From Hansfordia pulvinata (taxonomy: Eukaryota > Ascomycota > Sordariomycetes > Xylariales), in the NCBI GenBank assembly GCA_006538405.1, contig BJKQ01000013.1, positions 248,001-312,000 of the forward strand: DNA of 64,000 nt, written 5' to 3'. The translations under genes were made by a program, and so were the position numbers. Under the pieces are notes generated by a model. It had not been told where the DNA came from. It saw only the letters and a list, made by a program, of their open reading frames with translations, and did no database searches. How positions within the stretch are numbered: the first letter of the stretch is position 1; each line of letters opens with the position of its first letter. Of this stretch, positions 11,701 to 23,975 are shown piece by piece.

Positions 11701-13587
11701 TCAGGGTCAGGCCCGGGCAACGTTTTGCGCCTAGAGCTTTCCTCTCGGATATAGACCTACTCTTTCAAGCAAGAAAGAGAGCCGATGCTAACTCTGCCGG
11801 CCCCCTGCTAGGCCTCCCACGACCTCGTCGTCGACGACGACAACAACGACGAGATGATGACAAGAGCTTCGCAGAGCCTCGAGCAGTATCCGTCCTCCAC
11901 AGAGGAGCCGCGGCGTTTCAGCTGTCCCTGAAGGTGCCTCCACAGGCTACTGCTTATCCGGAGACTCGGATCATCGATGGCCAAGCAGAAATTCGATCAT
12001 GCCACCCTGCGGAGCTGAGGCCGAAACTGCACCCCGAAAGCGCCAACATGCCAGGAGACGGCATCGCGATCCAGTCGACCCGCCGCTGCCTACCAAAGAA
12101 AAACGGCTCGGTTCCGCCGTTGCTTGCTCGCTTGCCTGTTACCACTTCCGCACCCCGGCGCCGATCCATCAGAACTGCCGAGCCTCTCCCCTTCCCCTCG
12201 CCGCGTGGGTCAGCGAGCCCATCCCCGGCTTTTGCCAGAACCACCTTGCTAGGCACGGCTTTTGCCAACCAGGCGCATTCGTAGCACGATGTAAAACTCG
12301 TACGGGAAAGCGTGGGTCGCTCGGCCGGCGCCGGACAGGCCTGCTCGTAAGAGTACCTTACGTAACAGACACTCGCGCACAAGTGAGCATCCAGCAACGA
12401 GCAACACCCCTAGCCCACAGGTCCTTTTGTGCCTCATCCTCGAAGCCCAGCCCCGCCAAGCCCAGTCCAACTCGGCCCGACGTTCTTGGCCGGAGGGTGC
12501 CGAATGCGAGATCATGTACTCGTATGGGAAGAGAGCCGAACTCCCGTGCCAGTTCTTATTCTTCTTCCCCGGCACCAAAAAGGCGATACTACAGACTTTC
12601 TTGTCTTCTGATTGGTCGTGTTACGGATACTCTGTTCGTTTGAAGCGGCGGTCATGGTGCGTTCTCCAAGACGACAACGTTGCGTTTGCGGGGCAATAGA
12701 GTGTGTGCGAAAGAGAAGTCATTGCCTCCGCCTCCCCTCCTCTAACGTTCTCGGCGGGGCTAGGCACTTTGGAGGGGCCACGTGACTGAAGAGAATTGCC
12801 CCGGGGCCTTGACGTCACTGTATACTATGCTCTTGTCCCCCGAGATCGATCTTCTGGTCCCTGGGAGGATCTTTGCCGGCATGTGAGGCGGTCGTGACAA
12901 TCAGTCAGGGGTGAGGTCTGGGGTGCGTGCTCATAATCTGCAAGGATGCAGGGATATCTGCCGAAGAGGCTTTGGAAACAACCCCCGTAGAGATCTCGCA
13001 ATGCCTCATCACTTCCTATCATGAGGCCCACTGCCGGTTCTCAAGGGATATTGATGCAGTGCGCGCACTCACGCTCGGATCAGCGGTCATGCCACGACGA
13101 CAGCTCCGCCGATAGTCCCACAGGGGTAGGCCGAAGTTTCCAGGCGTGGAGAAGGAGGGGGCAGGAGGGGCAAGGGTAGCTCGGCTCCGTGAGTCTCCAG
13201 CTTTCGGCCCGTAGTCATGAAGAATGGGGAGTGTTTGGGTCCGGACCCCGTGGACACAAGGGCCCAGTCGAGGTGACAAGCGGAGGCGAAGGGTTATTGG
13301 CAGGAAATAGTTTCTTTCCTCGGCCCCAACTCTGTGTAGCCCTCTTCGTCCAGCTTCGACGGGCGATTTGCGGACAGACTCATCCACAGAGAGTATCGCC
13401 ACGGGCTCACAGCACATAGACACGCACTCACAGATCAGTATGAGCTGCCAAGCCAGCACAAGAATCAATGGTGTGTGAGGATGGTCGTGACTGCCGCAGA
13501 TCCGGAGCGAGAACGATTGGAGGGCAAGAGGGCACCAGCACTGGGCGTTGCAGTCGTGAGGAAATTGTGAATACTCTGTCTATTGTG

Positions 13588-13613
13588 TTGCTGCTGCTGC
13601 TGCTGCTGCTGCT
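13588..13613. repeat. (CTG)n microsatellite
   Basis: An uninterrupted run of TTG/CTG triplets, about eight units, in the gene desert. It lies in no supported coding frame. Confidence 0.9.
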
Positions 13614-14445
13614 CTACCCCCTTCCGCCCGCGCTCTCTCTCTCTCGTATGAGTGCCCAATCACAGAGCAGAGCCAAAAGCCGCAGGGGCGAAATCTGGAA
13701 GAGGGCCAGGGCAGCGTGGGGGGGATCAACCAGACGGCGACGATTAGGTTTTGACAGGCGGGGACGCTATTGAGGAGCGGCCCAGCTAAGCTGTGTGTGG
13801 CGACCGAGTTGAGGCCGACCGATGGCGTCGCTGTCGTTCTCGCCCTCATTGAGGAACGAGGAAGATCGCAAGAGGGGGAGCATGGACTTGGAGAAGAGTT
13901 GCATACTCGTAGAGCGGATCAGATAAAGGGCGGGTGGCATACAGACAGACCGCCAAAAGCGGCCGCGGACGGCAGCAGAGGCGGAAGCAGCAGCAACGGA
14001 AGCAAGCACGGCATCGAGAGTGTCTCTCGACACGGTGAGAGCCGGGGTCTCATCAGCACAAGCTGGGCTGCAGAGAAGCGGGCGCATGTCTGGGCCAGCC
14101 GCGTTGTGGGCAACGGCGCGACTAAGTCCTGTTAGCTAACCGGCCGGGCCCTACGAGTACCCGTTCGATGGGGTTAGTGCGTATATCACCTTGTGCACTG
14201 GCAGATGGCTTGGGGGCTCTGTGAGACATGCATAGGGAGAGAGGGGTGATCGTGCGGCGCGGCCTCGAATCCATTGTGGCCAGCACGGCCTATGCGCCTG
14301 CGAGTGTCTGCATCCGGACAGCAGAGCCGCCGGCTCAGACTCGCGGTGCGAGAAAAAGGGGGCTAAGGGGAGTGGAGTCGGCGCGGCGCCAGTGGCCAAA
14401 ACAGCCCTGCCAGGCAGAGTAGTAGGGATGAAGAGGGAGATGGAG

Positions 14446-14530
14446 AGAAAGAGAGAGAGTGTGTGTGTGTGGTGTGTGTGTGTGTGTGGTGTGTGTGTGT
14501 GTAAAAAAGAGAGAGAGAGAGGGAGAGAGA
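14446..14530. repeat. Compound (GA)n-(GT)n-(GA)n microsatellite
   Basis: GA dinucleotides pass into about 45 bases of GT interrupted twice by GG, then a short A run and a second GA block. It ends directly at the palindrome that begins at 14531. Confidence 0.92.
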
Positions 14531-14546
14531 GGTAAGGTACCTTACC
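14531..14546. repeat. 16-base perfect palindrome GGTAAGGTACCTTACC
   Basis: The sequence equals its own reverse complement and is followed by another CTTACC. It sits next to the compound microsatellite. It could be a protein-binding site or a short cruciform; function unknown. Confidence 0.85.
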
Positions 14547-16746
14547 TTACCGGTAGAGAGACACATCCATACATTAGGTACACAGAGGCGCACAGCGAAG
14601 AAGTGAAACCAACATGAAGACTACAGGTACGTACCTCGAGCAAGCAGTCCACTCCGGGGGCAGGCGGTGGGAGTACAGTCCGGGTCATTACGGTAGCTCC
14701 CGTCGCCACACGGGTAAACCAATCTAGCCGTCCATCCGTGGCTTTAGCGTACGGAAGGTAACGACATCACACGGGACGAGACTCTCTCTCTCTTTCTAAG
14801 ACATCCGTCCAGGATGCAAGCAGAGAGAACCCGCCTGCAGCGATGGAGAGGCGTGCCGCAGTGCATTGCTGTGCGGAGCGGTGCAGTGCAGTGCAGAGTA
14901 GCAGCAGCCCAGCCGTGCCTCATCTCATCTCCCTACCGCCCCCGCGATCAGAGACACTATGCGCAGACGGCGCCAGCCGTTATTGCCAGCGAGGCCCAGT
15001 ATCGTATCCACGAGCTACTCGGGGTAGGTGGGCAGACGAGAGGGGCACGCGCCACCACTGACTCCGTCCACACACCGCTTACAGCGGGAGACCTCTGGTT
15101 TTACCCCCTTCCAGATCTCTTCTGACTAAGGCCGGCATCTGGCCTCCACACACACACTCTCTCTCTCGCGAGATAGTGCGATGGATGAGGCGAGGCCGCG
15201 CGAGGAGGCACATCCCCCAAGACAAGAGTACACTTTGGCGGGGATCGCACCGCGGGCCCCTCAAGTGAGCGAGCGACCGACCGCTCGACAGACTCGTAGA
15301 CCACCCGTCCACAATCGCGATCGAGGGGCGGTTTTCGCGCTGGTAGTCTGCACGCGCGCCTGCGCTAAGAAAACCCCTTTACACGTAAAGATCGTAGAGA
15401 GAGGCGGTGGGAGACACAGAGGCCGAGAAGATGGAGAGAGCGCGGGAGAAGAGGGTGGGCGACCAAGACCTTTTCTTTTTCCTCTCTCTCTCTCTCTTCC
15501 GCGCTGCGAGACGGGTCCAGATCCGTGATCTGGGCGGGCGCGGCGCGATCGAGGCCTCAACGGCGCGCTGCTCGCCCAACGTCCGCGATGCGATCGCAAG
15601 AAAATGCTGCCCAGGGATGCCTTCTCTGCGCCCGCCCAGACACACACCCGTCATCAGTCTTCAACCATCGGGCCAACCAACAAAGCGGCTGCTCTCTCAG
15701 TCTCTCTCGCCTCGCCCCGGCCCCCGCCGCCCCCTTGCTGGCATGCCGGCGGGCAGCCTGCTCGGACACAACGTGGGTGACGGCCGCCAAGGCGTCATGC
15801 ACATTCCAGCACCGGGTGAGAGAGCGAGTGAGAGAGAAAGAGAATGAGCGGGGAGAAGAATCAGAAGAGAGGAAAAGAGTCTTGCGCCTCCCCCCACACA
15901 CACCCCCTCCTCCGTCCCAGTCTCACTGACCAAAACGTCTTGTCCTGTTCCCCTCCCCCTTATCTCAACGGTCCCCCCACTGCGAACAATGTCGACGACG
16001 GCCGCGCGAGACAGCCTGACATCATGCGCCCGGCGCGAACCTGCACGTGTGAGGGCGGTGAGGAAAAAGCAAAGAACAATGACAATGCACCGGCTCTCCC
16101 CCCATCGCGATGCCTATACCATGTCTAAGACCCCCTCTGCGTCAGCCAACGATCGATCAGAAAATGCCCGCACCTGACCGCATGCACCCCCAAGGAGACA
16201 CATCGGGGTGAAGAGAGAGAGCAAGCGCGGAGGAATATGCAAAGAGTCCCCCAAAATGCGGGAGGCGGGATAGGCGATGCGTCGTAGAGACTGTCGATGA
16301 GGAAAAATCAAAGTGGCAGGGCAATTAAACATCACGTCACGGTATGATGAGCATGTGCAGGTTTGGAGAGAAATGATTGTTTTGATGGAAGAGAGAAAAT
16401 CAAATTGGTATCATAGATAAATATTCCCGACCCTGCGCCATTGCATGCTACCCTAATAGGACCAGTAAATGGTGTACACAAGATGACATAGGAAATTCGT
16501 CGTCGGCTTCATAGCCGGTATTCCTTCGCGGCGATGCCTCCCACAGAGTGCATCAAGATTCCACCTAACGCCTGCCCGGAGAAAAAAAAGAGGTCGCTGA
16601 GTGATTGACTTGGTATGGTAAAGAAAGTGTCGTGAAAACGTAATCATGGCCTCTCGGCGTGGTGTACAATGTTGGCACACTATTAAGTTGGTGTTGGACT
16701 TTTGGCGTGGTAGTACAGTAAATGAGTGTTGTTGATGGTGTGGCGA

Positions 16747-17418
16747 TCATGAGGATAGGTCGAATTCGTCCTCCTCGTCCACCTTGAGGTCGGGGTAGAA
16801 GACAATGCCGCGGCGCTTCCACGACCCGCGCTTGACAAAGGCGTCGGCCTCATCCATCCACTCCGTCGGGCGTCTTTGCAGCTCAGTCAGGCTGTTGCTC
16901 GAGTAGTGGGTGGCGGGGCGAGGGCTCAGCGAAGTGGCGACCATGTCGTCCTCGCTGGTGCCGGCGGGGTAGCCGGCAATGGGGGCGCCAGCGGGAGCAA
17001 GTCCCGGCGGGACACACTGCCAGTCCCGCAGCGGCCACTGCACCTGGCGGTCGTAGATGTAGCTCAGGTCGCGGCGGTTGCCCCTGATGTCGCGGCTGAA
17101 GTAGCAGTTGTCACCCTTGACGGGCGAGTACTCGGGAGAGTTCATGATGTGGTCCAGAGCGTGGTGACGAGGGTTGAAGAACCGGTCCTCGCGGCACAGG
17201 TCCTCATCGTCGACGATCCGGGGAGACTCGTTCAAAGACAGAGGCGGGTGCGAAGCCAGAGGGTTGACGCCGGACTTGGTGCTGCTGGGGCTGGAGACAG
17301 TAGAGTCGGTGGAAGACTGGGACGAGGTGCTCCCGATGCTGAGCTTGCGAAGTCCGTGGCCCTCCTCGGAGTGGGACTTTCTGCTCCTCAGAGACCGGGC
17401 TGACTTGATAAAGTGCAT
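16747..17418 (-). CDS. Conserved-looking fungal protein of unknown function
   Basis: A single-exon frame of 223 residues beginning MHFIKSARSLRSRKSHSEEG. I do not recognise a named domain. The N-terminal third is basic then very Ser/Thr-rich (residues 29-47), suggesting a disordered, phosphorylatable region. The middle has an ordered-looking stretch rich in aromatic residues (RFFNPRHHALDHIMNSPEYS, then SYIYDRQVQWPLRDWQCVPP), and the C terminus has WKRRGIVFYPDLKVDEEDEF. There is no signal peptide or membrane segment. Codon use matches the other genes, and the frame is clean where flanking DNA is not, which argues for a real gene. It stands alone between two deserts of 11 and 8 kb, an arrangement often seen for genes under complex developmental control. 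A TATA-like element lies about 220 bases upstream. Confidence 0.72.
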   Translation of the reverse strand: MHFIKSARSLRSRKSHSEEGHGLRKLSIGSTSSQSSTDSTVSSPSSTKSGVNPLASHPPLSLNESPRIVDDEDLCREDRFFNPRHHALDHIMNSPEYSPVKGDNCYFSRDIRGNRRDLSYIYDRQVQWPLRDWQCVPPGLAPAGAPIAGYPAGTSEDDMVATSLSPRPATHYSSNSLTELQRRPTEWMDEADAFVKRGSWKRRGIVFYPDLKVDEEDEFDLSS

Positions 17419-17640
17419 TTTGATGTGTGGTGGCAGCGGTAGTGGTGGCAGTAGAGCCGTGTAAGTTGCGGTAGTGAGGCCGATGTGGTGTATGGCGGAA
17501 GTAGGCAGCGGTGGGAGCCTTGTCCTATAAAGGGTTTGCCAGATCGAGCAAGCTGCGGTCAGAGGTCAGAGGCAGCCGTGGAATGTGCTGTGTGAGACGA
17601 TGAGGCTGTGGTGGATGGAACAGGCTGAGGGGAGGGTCGA

Positions 17641-17647
17641 GATATAT
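17641..17647 (-). promoter_or_regulatory. Candidate TATA box for the 16747-17418 gene
   Basis: ATATATA (TATATAT on the gene strand) lies about 225 bases upstream of the ATG at 17418 in otherwise GC-rich DNA. The position would give a 5' leader of roughly 190 bases. Inference from composition and position only. Confidence 0.4.
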
Positions 17648-18352
17648 ACATGTGCAAAGGTGCCTGCTGGGATGTAGCCAGGAACTGTGCAGCCCGCACG
17701 CACGCCACGGGCTTCCCGCTCACGCCGTGCCTGTTGATCCCTGTCGAGAGCTAGTCGATGAAGAAGAGGACCTGCAGCCGGGCAAGCATGTTCCAGAACT
17801 CCACCGGGCGGGAAGTGTACCAGACGGCACAAGCACAGACGCGAGTACAGACGGCAATCCGGGTACGAGACGCCAGTAGCAAAAGTCTAAAGACTGGTGC
17901 CTTGCAGGTCGACCTCGTGGCCGCAGCACGCAGCGAATGCGTGAGAGCGTGAGAGCCTGCCTAGAGACGATGAGTTCGTACGAGCCCAGCCAAGGTACTA
18001 GGCACTAGGTTAGCTAGGGCGCCGATGGGTCAGTCTTAGTTGCTGGCGGCAGAAAGGGCAAAGCTTAATATTGGCTGGCATAGTCGTGTCCCGTCTCAGG
18101 TTCTGAGTCCACACCCACCCGAGCCCACTCACACCCACACCCTACCCACCTGACCAGAGAGGCTGACTATTGCCCTTGCGGGATGGGCTCGTGGGCGGCA
18201 CTCGCCCCTCTGCTGTCCGTCCGACGGGCGAGCCGGGGTGTTGTGTACGAGGGCGGTAGTGCGCAGTAAACACACTCAGCCTGCTCCTGGGCGCTCCCTC
18301 GCCTTCGAGTTGTCGCTTGGCATGGCTCGGCTCCGGGTGTGCGGCTTTGTCT

Positions 18353-18369
18353 GGGGGGGGGGGGGGGGG
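18353..18369. repeat. Run of 17 G
   Basis: A mononucleotide G tract in the desert; its true length is uncertain if the sequence under-calls G/C runs. Confidence 0.85.
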
Positions 18370-21184
18370 CTCAGTCGAGGGTTGATTACCCGCGGATGGA
18401 TTGCTGTCGGGTCGGGTCCCGTTTTCTTCCTCTCGCCGTCTCTCGCTCAGTCCGGCGGAGGATTCTCGTCACAAAGGTCCGGCGGAGCATTATCGGTCGC
18501 ACACGTCGCCGTGGTTCGTGGCAGGTTAGTCATATCGTACGGGTGCTGGGGGTGACGACAGCGTTACGAGTGCCCGTCTTACCCGTACCCCGGCAGCAAT
18601 CCCAAGCACCTAAGCCACGCCAAGCCAGGGCGCTAGCAGCGGCTACTCTTACCACGGGCAGGTATCGTACCCCAGAGTGGTGCCGCAAAGTGGTGCGGTA
18701 AAGTGCGTGCGTTCGTGTGACCCGGAGCTGCGTCATAAATCAATATTCAGGGAACAGGTGCTCGTACAAAGGCGGAAGAGACCGGCGGAAAGTAGGGACG
18801 ACGACGACGACATGCTGTCATGCCCCGTCACTGGGTTTGGTCCGCGCATCCCCGAGCTGTCTCAGGGCAAACTCTGGCGGTGGGCTTCTCTGGATCTTCC
18901 ATTGCGATTCGACAAGGTCGGTCTGGGCCGGGCGGTGCACACATCCTGCGTCGTGCGGGCTCGCTCGAATAGGCGAACGTGAATCCGGGTGCGCCGGCGT
19001 GCGTCGCAGGCACAGGCACCGCCGCCTAGGACAGGCACAGGCCCAGGTACAGGCACAGAAGGCCTTCCCACCCCCCCATCCCGGATGGGTGCAGACAAGT
19101 CGTCGACCAGGGCCGGTAGCTGCTGACAGTCATGGTTGGTCCGGCCGAGGTGGAGGGGGCGTGTGAAGCGTAAAGTGCATCTTGGTGGAGGGAAGAGTGC
19201 AGCCTTGAGTCCGAGGTGTGCAAGTCGTCGGGCTGGCTGTGCGGACGGGTTGGGCGTGCGCGTACCGGGCGACTTGCCCCGCGCCTTGTCCGTACGGCTC
19301 CTGCCCGTATCTTGCTGGCCGCAGCTACCTCCCCGCACCACAACGCCGCACCTTCCCCACCAGCCTCAGCTCACGTCAATCAATCTTGCGCAGGCAGCTG
19401 CGACCTCATTAAACTGCGGGCGGAGCGGTACGGCGGTACCTCTGTAAGGCTCTGATGGACCTGGAGCCCAAGGGCGGCGGACCTTTCCGCGGTACCTCAA
19501 CCCTGCCCTGGACTTCTACTCGTACTCGTGTGGACTTTCGTACGAGCGAGTCTGAATGGCTGCAACTCGTTTCGGGTCCGCCACAATGCAATAGACTCTG
19601 CCTACTCCCGTCAAGCTCTCGGGTCCATGATAGCGACCCGGCTCTCTGCCTCGCTTAATCCAAAGCTTAGACAGCCTCCAGACAGCTCCAGACGACGCCC
19701 ACACATACCTTCTTACTTACCTACCTTACCTTGCTGACAGTTCTGCCACCTGAAGGAGCGCGCGACAGGAAGTCCCCTCCCCCACCAACAAGACGATGCA
19801 CCTGCAAAATCAGCGCCAGCACCAGAAGCCAGCCCGGCCCAGACCTTGCTCGCCGACAACCCGGCCGCCTCTCCGATAAGAGCTGCTGCAGGCTACCGCC
19901 TCCTGCCAGTTGGCGGGCGCCATCCCGCATGTTGGGCGCCGACCCGCGCGCGCTGGGCGCCGTCCTGGCGTCCTGGGCGCAGGGCTAGTTGGTTGGCATG
20001 GGTGTATGCTCTCGCTGTCGGCCCAGGTCGCCCGCCTTTGTTGGCGATCCGGGGTAACCGACCCGCCTTGACGACCAACTCGCGGAAACTCGTATGGACA
20101 CCACTCCTATTACGCCGAGCCCGAGGTCTTGACCTTGACGACGGTGTGTGAGCACGCGCACTCGTGGACGCGACCGCCGAGATGCGGGATGGCTGCGGCT
20201 TGGTGCGGCTCGGCGCTGGGAATGGGAAACGAGAAGCCGGGTGTCGATGTGGTGGGTAAATGGGCCACGTGAGTGCGGTATGCGCGGCATGCTGGCGCCC
20301 TGCGCGAAAGTGAACCCCGCTGGCGGGTCCCGTCCATGTTGGGATCAGCCTGCTGTATGACTGCAGGTTTGCTTTTTGACTCTACCCTGGAGTCAGCTGC
20401 GCAGGTACGCCAGGCACGCTGAGATTACCTGCACGACGGCCTGCACGACGGCCTGCACCCCGGATTGTTGATCGGGCCCAGCGGAACAGACTTTACGAGG
20501 GCTTGATCGCGCAATTCCTTGACCGACCTGGGACACGCACACGTGCACCCTGGAGATAACGAGAGGCGGCTGTGGACATGTCTATTGTCTCCATCTGTCT
20601 GAAGTACGAGTCCCCATCAATGTGCGCGGGCATCCCACGGGCCACAAGTTACGAGTGCCTACTTCGGATCCACTTGAATTCCCTGGTCCGTCGCCTCGTC
20701 ATCCGGTGACTGAACTTATTTATTTGAGAGCGGTCAGCTGAGCCTGCGGCCTCAGAATCAGCCGAGGAATTTGACGGGCCCGCCAGCTTGGGATGGCGGG
20801 ACGAGGGCGCCCAGAGGGGCCCCGAGGCGGCAAGGGCGTCGAGCTCCAAGGGCAACCACGTGTAGGCGATGACGACGATGGCGACCCGACTGGCTGATGG
20901 GCGGCAGGACTTTCGAAACACTGACGAGTTGACGGTCCCTTGATCGAGCCGCGGGTAAGTTGATCAGCACGAGCGATCTGGCGATCTGGTCGGCCAGGGC
21001 AGAGGATAAGATCTTGGTGGGACGAGCCGATCAGAGCTGTTGCGGTGTGATGTTGCTATTTCAGTCGTGCCAGGGGGTGAGGAGGTAAGGTAGAAAGAAT
21101 CGGGTGAGTAAGGCGGCCACTGGAATCGTAAGGGGTGTCACGTCGCGAGGTCAGGTATACGGCATCCGGTCATCAGCAGCATTT

Positions 21185-21200
21185 TAGGTACATGTACCTA
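21185..21200. repeat. 16-base perfect palindrome TAGGTACATGTACCTA
   Basis: Self-complementary and AT-richer than its surroundings. It shares the GGTAC/GTACC arms of the palindrome at 14531. Confidence 0.85.
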
Positions 21201-22899
21201 ACAGTCCCACTGATATTCGTAGCTCTCAATGCACGCGATCTGTGGCACTGGACCTTTGGCTTTCATCGGTGGTCGTACCTGACTGCAAGCGCATAACGTC
21301 ATGAGACCCCTCGCGTTGTACACACTTACACGCCGGATACGCCCAAAATGCGCCCCCGACGCTCGTCCTGGAGTGCCTGTGTGGCAAAACCGGCTTCCAA
21401 GTGACATCACGCCGACGCAGGTACGCCGATGCGCATGCGTCCAAGGTACACGTACTCCGTTTCATGTCTGTACCTCCACCGGAAGAGACAAGCCCCATAC
21501 ATGTAGGTTCCATTGTCAATATTGAAACACCACCCGACTCCCGCGTCACCCATCATGGACCTCGCCGTCGCCAATTGACCCGCCTGTGCGCCGCGTGATC
21601 GCCGGCGACCAGCCCGACCACAGGCCGGCTTGGGAACAAGGGCGTGTGCTCGTTCCCGCCTGTCACCCTCGCGGCTCTTGGGCTGGCTGATCTGTCTGAG
21701 GTCGAGATGCGATGCGACGGCGACACCCAAGATCCAAAGGGTCCATCGAGTACTCGCAAGAGGCGCCCCAGCGTCGGTGATCTGCGCCAGGGGCCTGTCG
21801 TCCGCTGCCCAATGGCGTATCTAGACGGCCCTGTGCGACCTGGCAAGGCTGCTCCTCTGGTCTGCGCCTGCAGGCTGTGGCGCGCCACCTGCACTCGTGA
21901 TGGCAAATGGACATCATTCGTGTTCATGATCCCATCGCGCTGCACCGATGCATCCCTCGATACATCATTCAAAGGTACTGCTCCCAAACCCTTCAAGGTT
22001 CCTCCCCACCACTCCGGCTGCTACAGGTGCCTCTCCTGTGAGGTGAGGACACGAGCGCACACTTCGACTCGCCACCCGTGCGTCGCCGTTACGGGGCCAG
22101 CACCCTCGTCCCCTCGCCTCGGCGTACTCAGTCGTGTCGTGATCCTGCCAGCGCATCACTCGCCCGCGTCGCAGCCGCGATCCTTCGAGCAATCGTCGTT
22201 GTCACTCGGGCTTCTCCCCCGCGGTCCCGAGCCGAGCCCTACACGAGCCCGCAATCCCTCAGTTCTCCGGTTTCAGAGAGACCTGCCAACTCAGCAGGCT
22301 CAGCAAGCCAAGCTTACCTCACCCCGGCCATCTACGGTGTAAGGGGTCCAGTGGGTGTGCGTGCCTTTCGAGCAGCAGGACACCTTCGCACTGCCCGCCT
22401 TCCATTCGGACGCGGTGCCCTGCGCCCCGCGTGGGCACTCGCGCGGTGGACACGCAAGCACACGCTTTCCCGGGAGACGAGACGAGGTAGAGAGGCACAG
22501 CGGTTGGGGATGCCTGAGGCTTGACCTCGATCGTTCTGTGCCCGAGCCGCGTCTCCCACACGAATATTCGAGCTCACCGCCATGAATATCTGCCAGTAGC
22601 TTAGGCACACCCCTCCCCCCTCAGCCCTGCGCCGGCCGCATCAGCATCAGCAAGCATCAGCACCGCCGCCAGCGCTGTCGTCGAGACCCCCGGAACCCTG
22701 CCCCCCTGCCCCCCGGACTTCCGTCGCCAGCCACTCACGAGGCCCGGATCCGTATCAAAGGACGGGAGGGGGGAGGCCTGTTGGCCAATCAGCTTCCTCT
22801 GACTCGACTTTTGCCTGAGCAGATTTCGACATTCCGACCATGCCTTTGGGGCTATGGACCCTCGAAATTCCGTTTGCCCATCTGGTTTGCGCGTGCGCT

Positions 22900-22920
22900 T
22901 GTGTGTGTGTGTGTGTGTGT
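22900..22920. repeat. (GT)n microsatellite
   Basis: About ten GT units, with a second shorter GT run about ten bases further on. Confidence 0.88.
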
Positions 22921-23960
22921 ATTTGCAACGTGTGTGTGTGGATTCGGCCCTAGGGGACACGAGTTCGCCCACACCACCGAGGGCCAAGGTAGGGAATTTT
23001 GATGATTCCCGGGAATTCCGCGCAGAAATGCCCGAAACGTGACGAAACATCTAGCAAAGACCACGGCGAGTCGCAACACCACCACGACACAACGCCCTCG
23101 CCCCGAGCGATCCTAGCGACCCAATTCCAAATGTCCACTATGTCCGTGAGGTCAGCCCGAGCCAGCCGCGGGCGCCGGGCTGTTGATAGTTCTGATTGAT
23201 AAGCCGGCCGCCCGGGAGCGCCGCTTTGCCCTGCCCTGCCCTGCCCAAAGAGAGGCAAGGCTGTGCGCGACCCATGCCCGTGGGCAGGAGTGGGCTGCTG
23301 TCGCTTGCGGAGTAGGTGCTGTGATGGCGTGCTCCCGTAGCCTTGGTTCCTGGGCGAAGCCCCCCCCCGCGGGGACAAATGGCGATTCGGATCCTCCATG
23401 GTGCGCGCCTGGAATCACGAACAAAGCGAATCTTCGACCACGTTGCTGCCAAGGAGAGCACAGAAGCAGAAAGACCCGAGGCGTAAGGTAGCAACTGGCC
23501 ACTTGCGGAGAGTATGCGCCGCTACCGTCGGGCGGCTAGACCCTATCCTCCGCGTTGGGGACTAGCTGCGGGCGTCCAGGCCCGTCTGGAGCGAACGGCC
23601 GGGCGACCGCCGCTCCCATCCTCATCCGCGGCCTGACAGGAAGCGGCGTCGCCTTTCTCGCTTATTGCACGGCGTATCGAGCGTAGCGGAGGAAGAGGCC
23701 AGCGGTCTCGAGTGAGCTGGCGAAATCGGCGGACTCGCACGGCTGGCTGGACGGGCGTCAGCACCGCCGTGCGGTCGAGCAGAGAGGCAGGCGAAGAGGT
23801 ATGGATGAAGAGGACACCGGATACATGACCAAGTTAGACCGGCTACCACAAGGCCAGTTTAGGTTTGCGGTCTACGGTGCGGGCTAGAGATAGTGATGAC
23901 ATGGGCGCTTGTGTCGACAATCTCTTGGTGCCTGTCAGCAAATACTCCGGACGTCGGGGA

Positions 23961-23975
23961 GGGGGGGGGGGGGGG
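23961..23975. repeat. Run of 15 G
   Basis: A mononucleotide G tract preceded by GGGGA. Confidence 0.85.

Larger units (their letters stand above)
5770..16746. other. Gene desert of about 11 kb
   Basis: I find no convincing gene here. The longest open frames (346 codons at 9788-10828 minus, 274 codons at 5784-6608 plus, 194 codons at 8229-8813 minus) are rich in Arg, Pro, Ser and Gly, show no domain and look like chance frames in GC-rich DNA. The stretch holds microsatellites (13588-13613, 14446-14530, GA-rich patches near 15480-15500 and 15815-15845), a run of ten G at 9844-9853, a 16-base palindrome at 14531-14546 and several TACGAGTA words. A non-coding RNA, distal regulatory DNA or a fast-evolving small gene cannot be excluded. 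Confidence 0.55.

Noticed and set aside
20434..20458. Short direct repeat (gcacgacggcct units) as a CRISPR-like array
   Set aside because: Only about two adjacent units without spacers, in a eukaryotic context.
21644..22342. 232-codon open frame on the plus strand
   Set aside because: Low-complexity Pro/Ser/Arg composition and no domain; frames of similar length occur on both strands.
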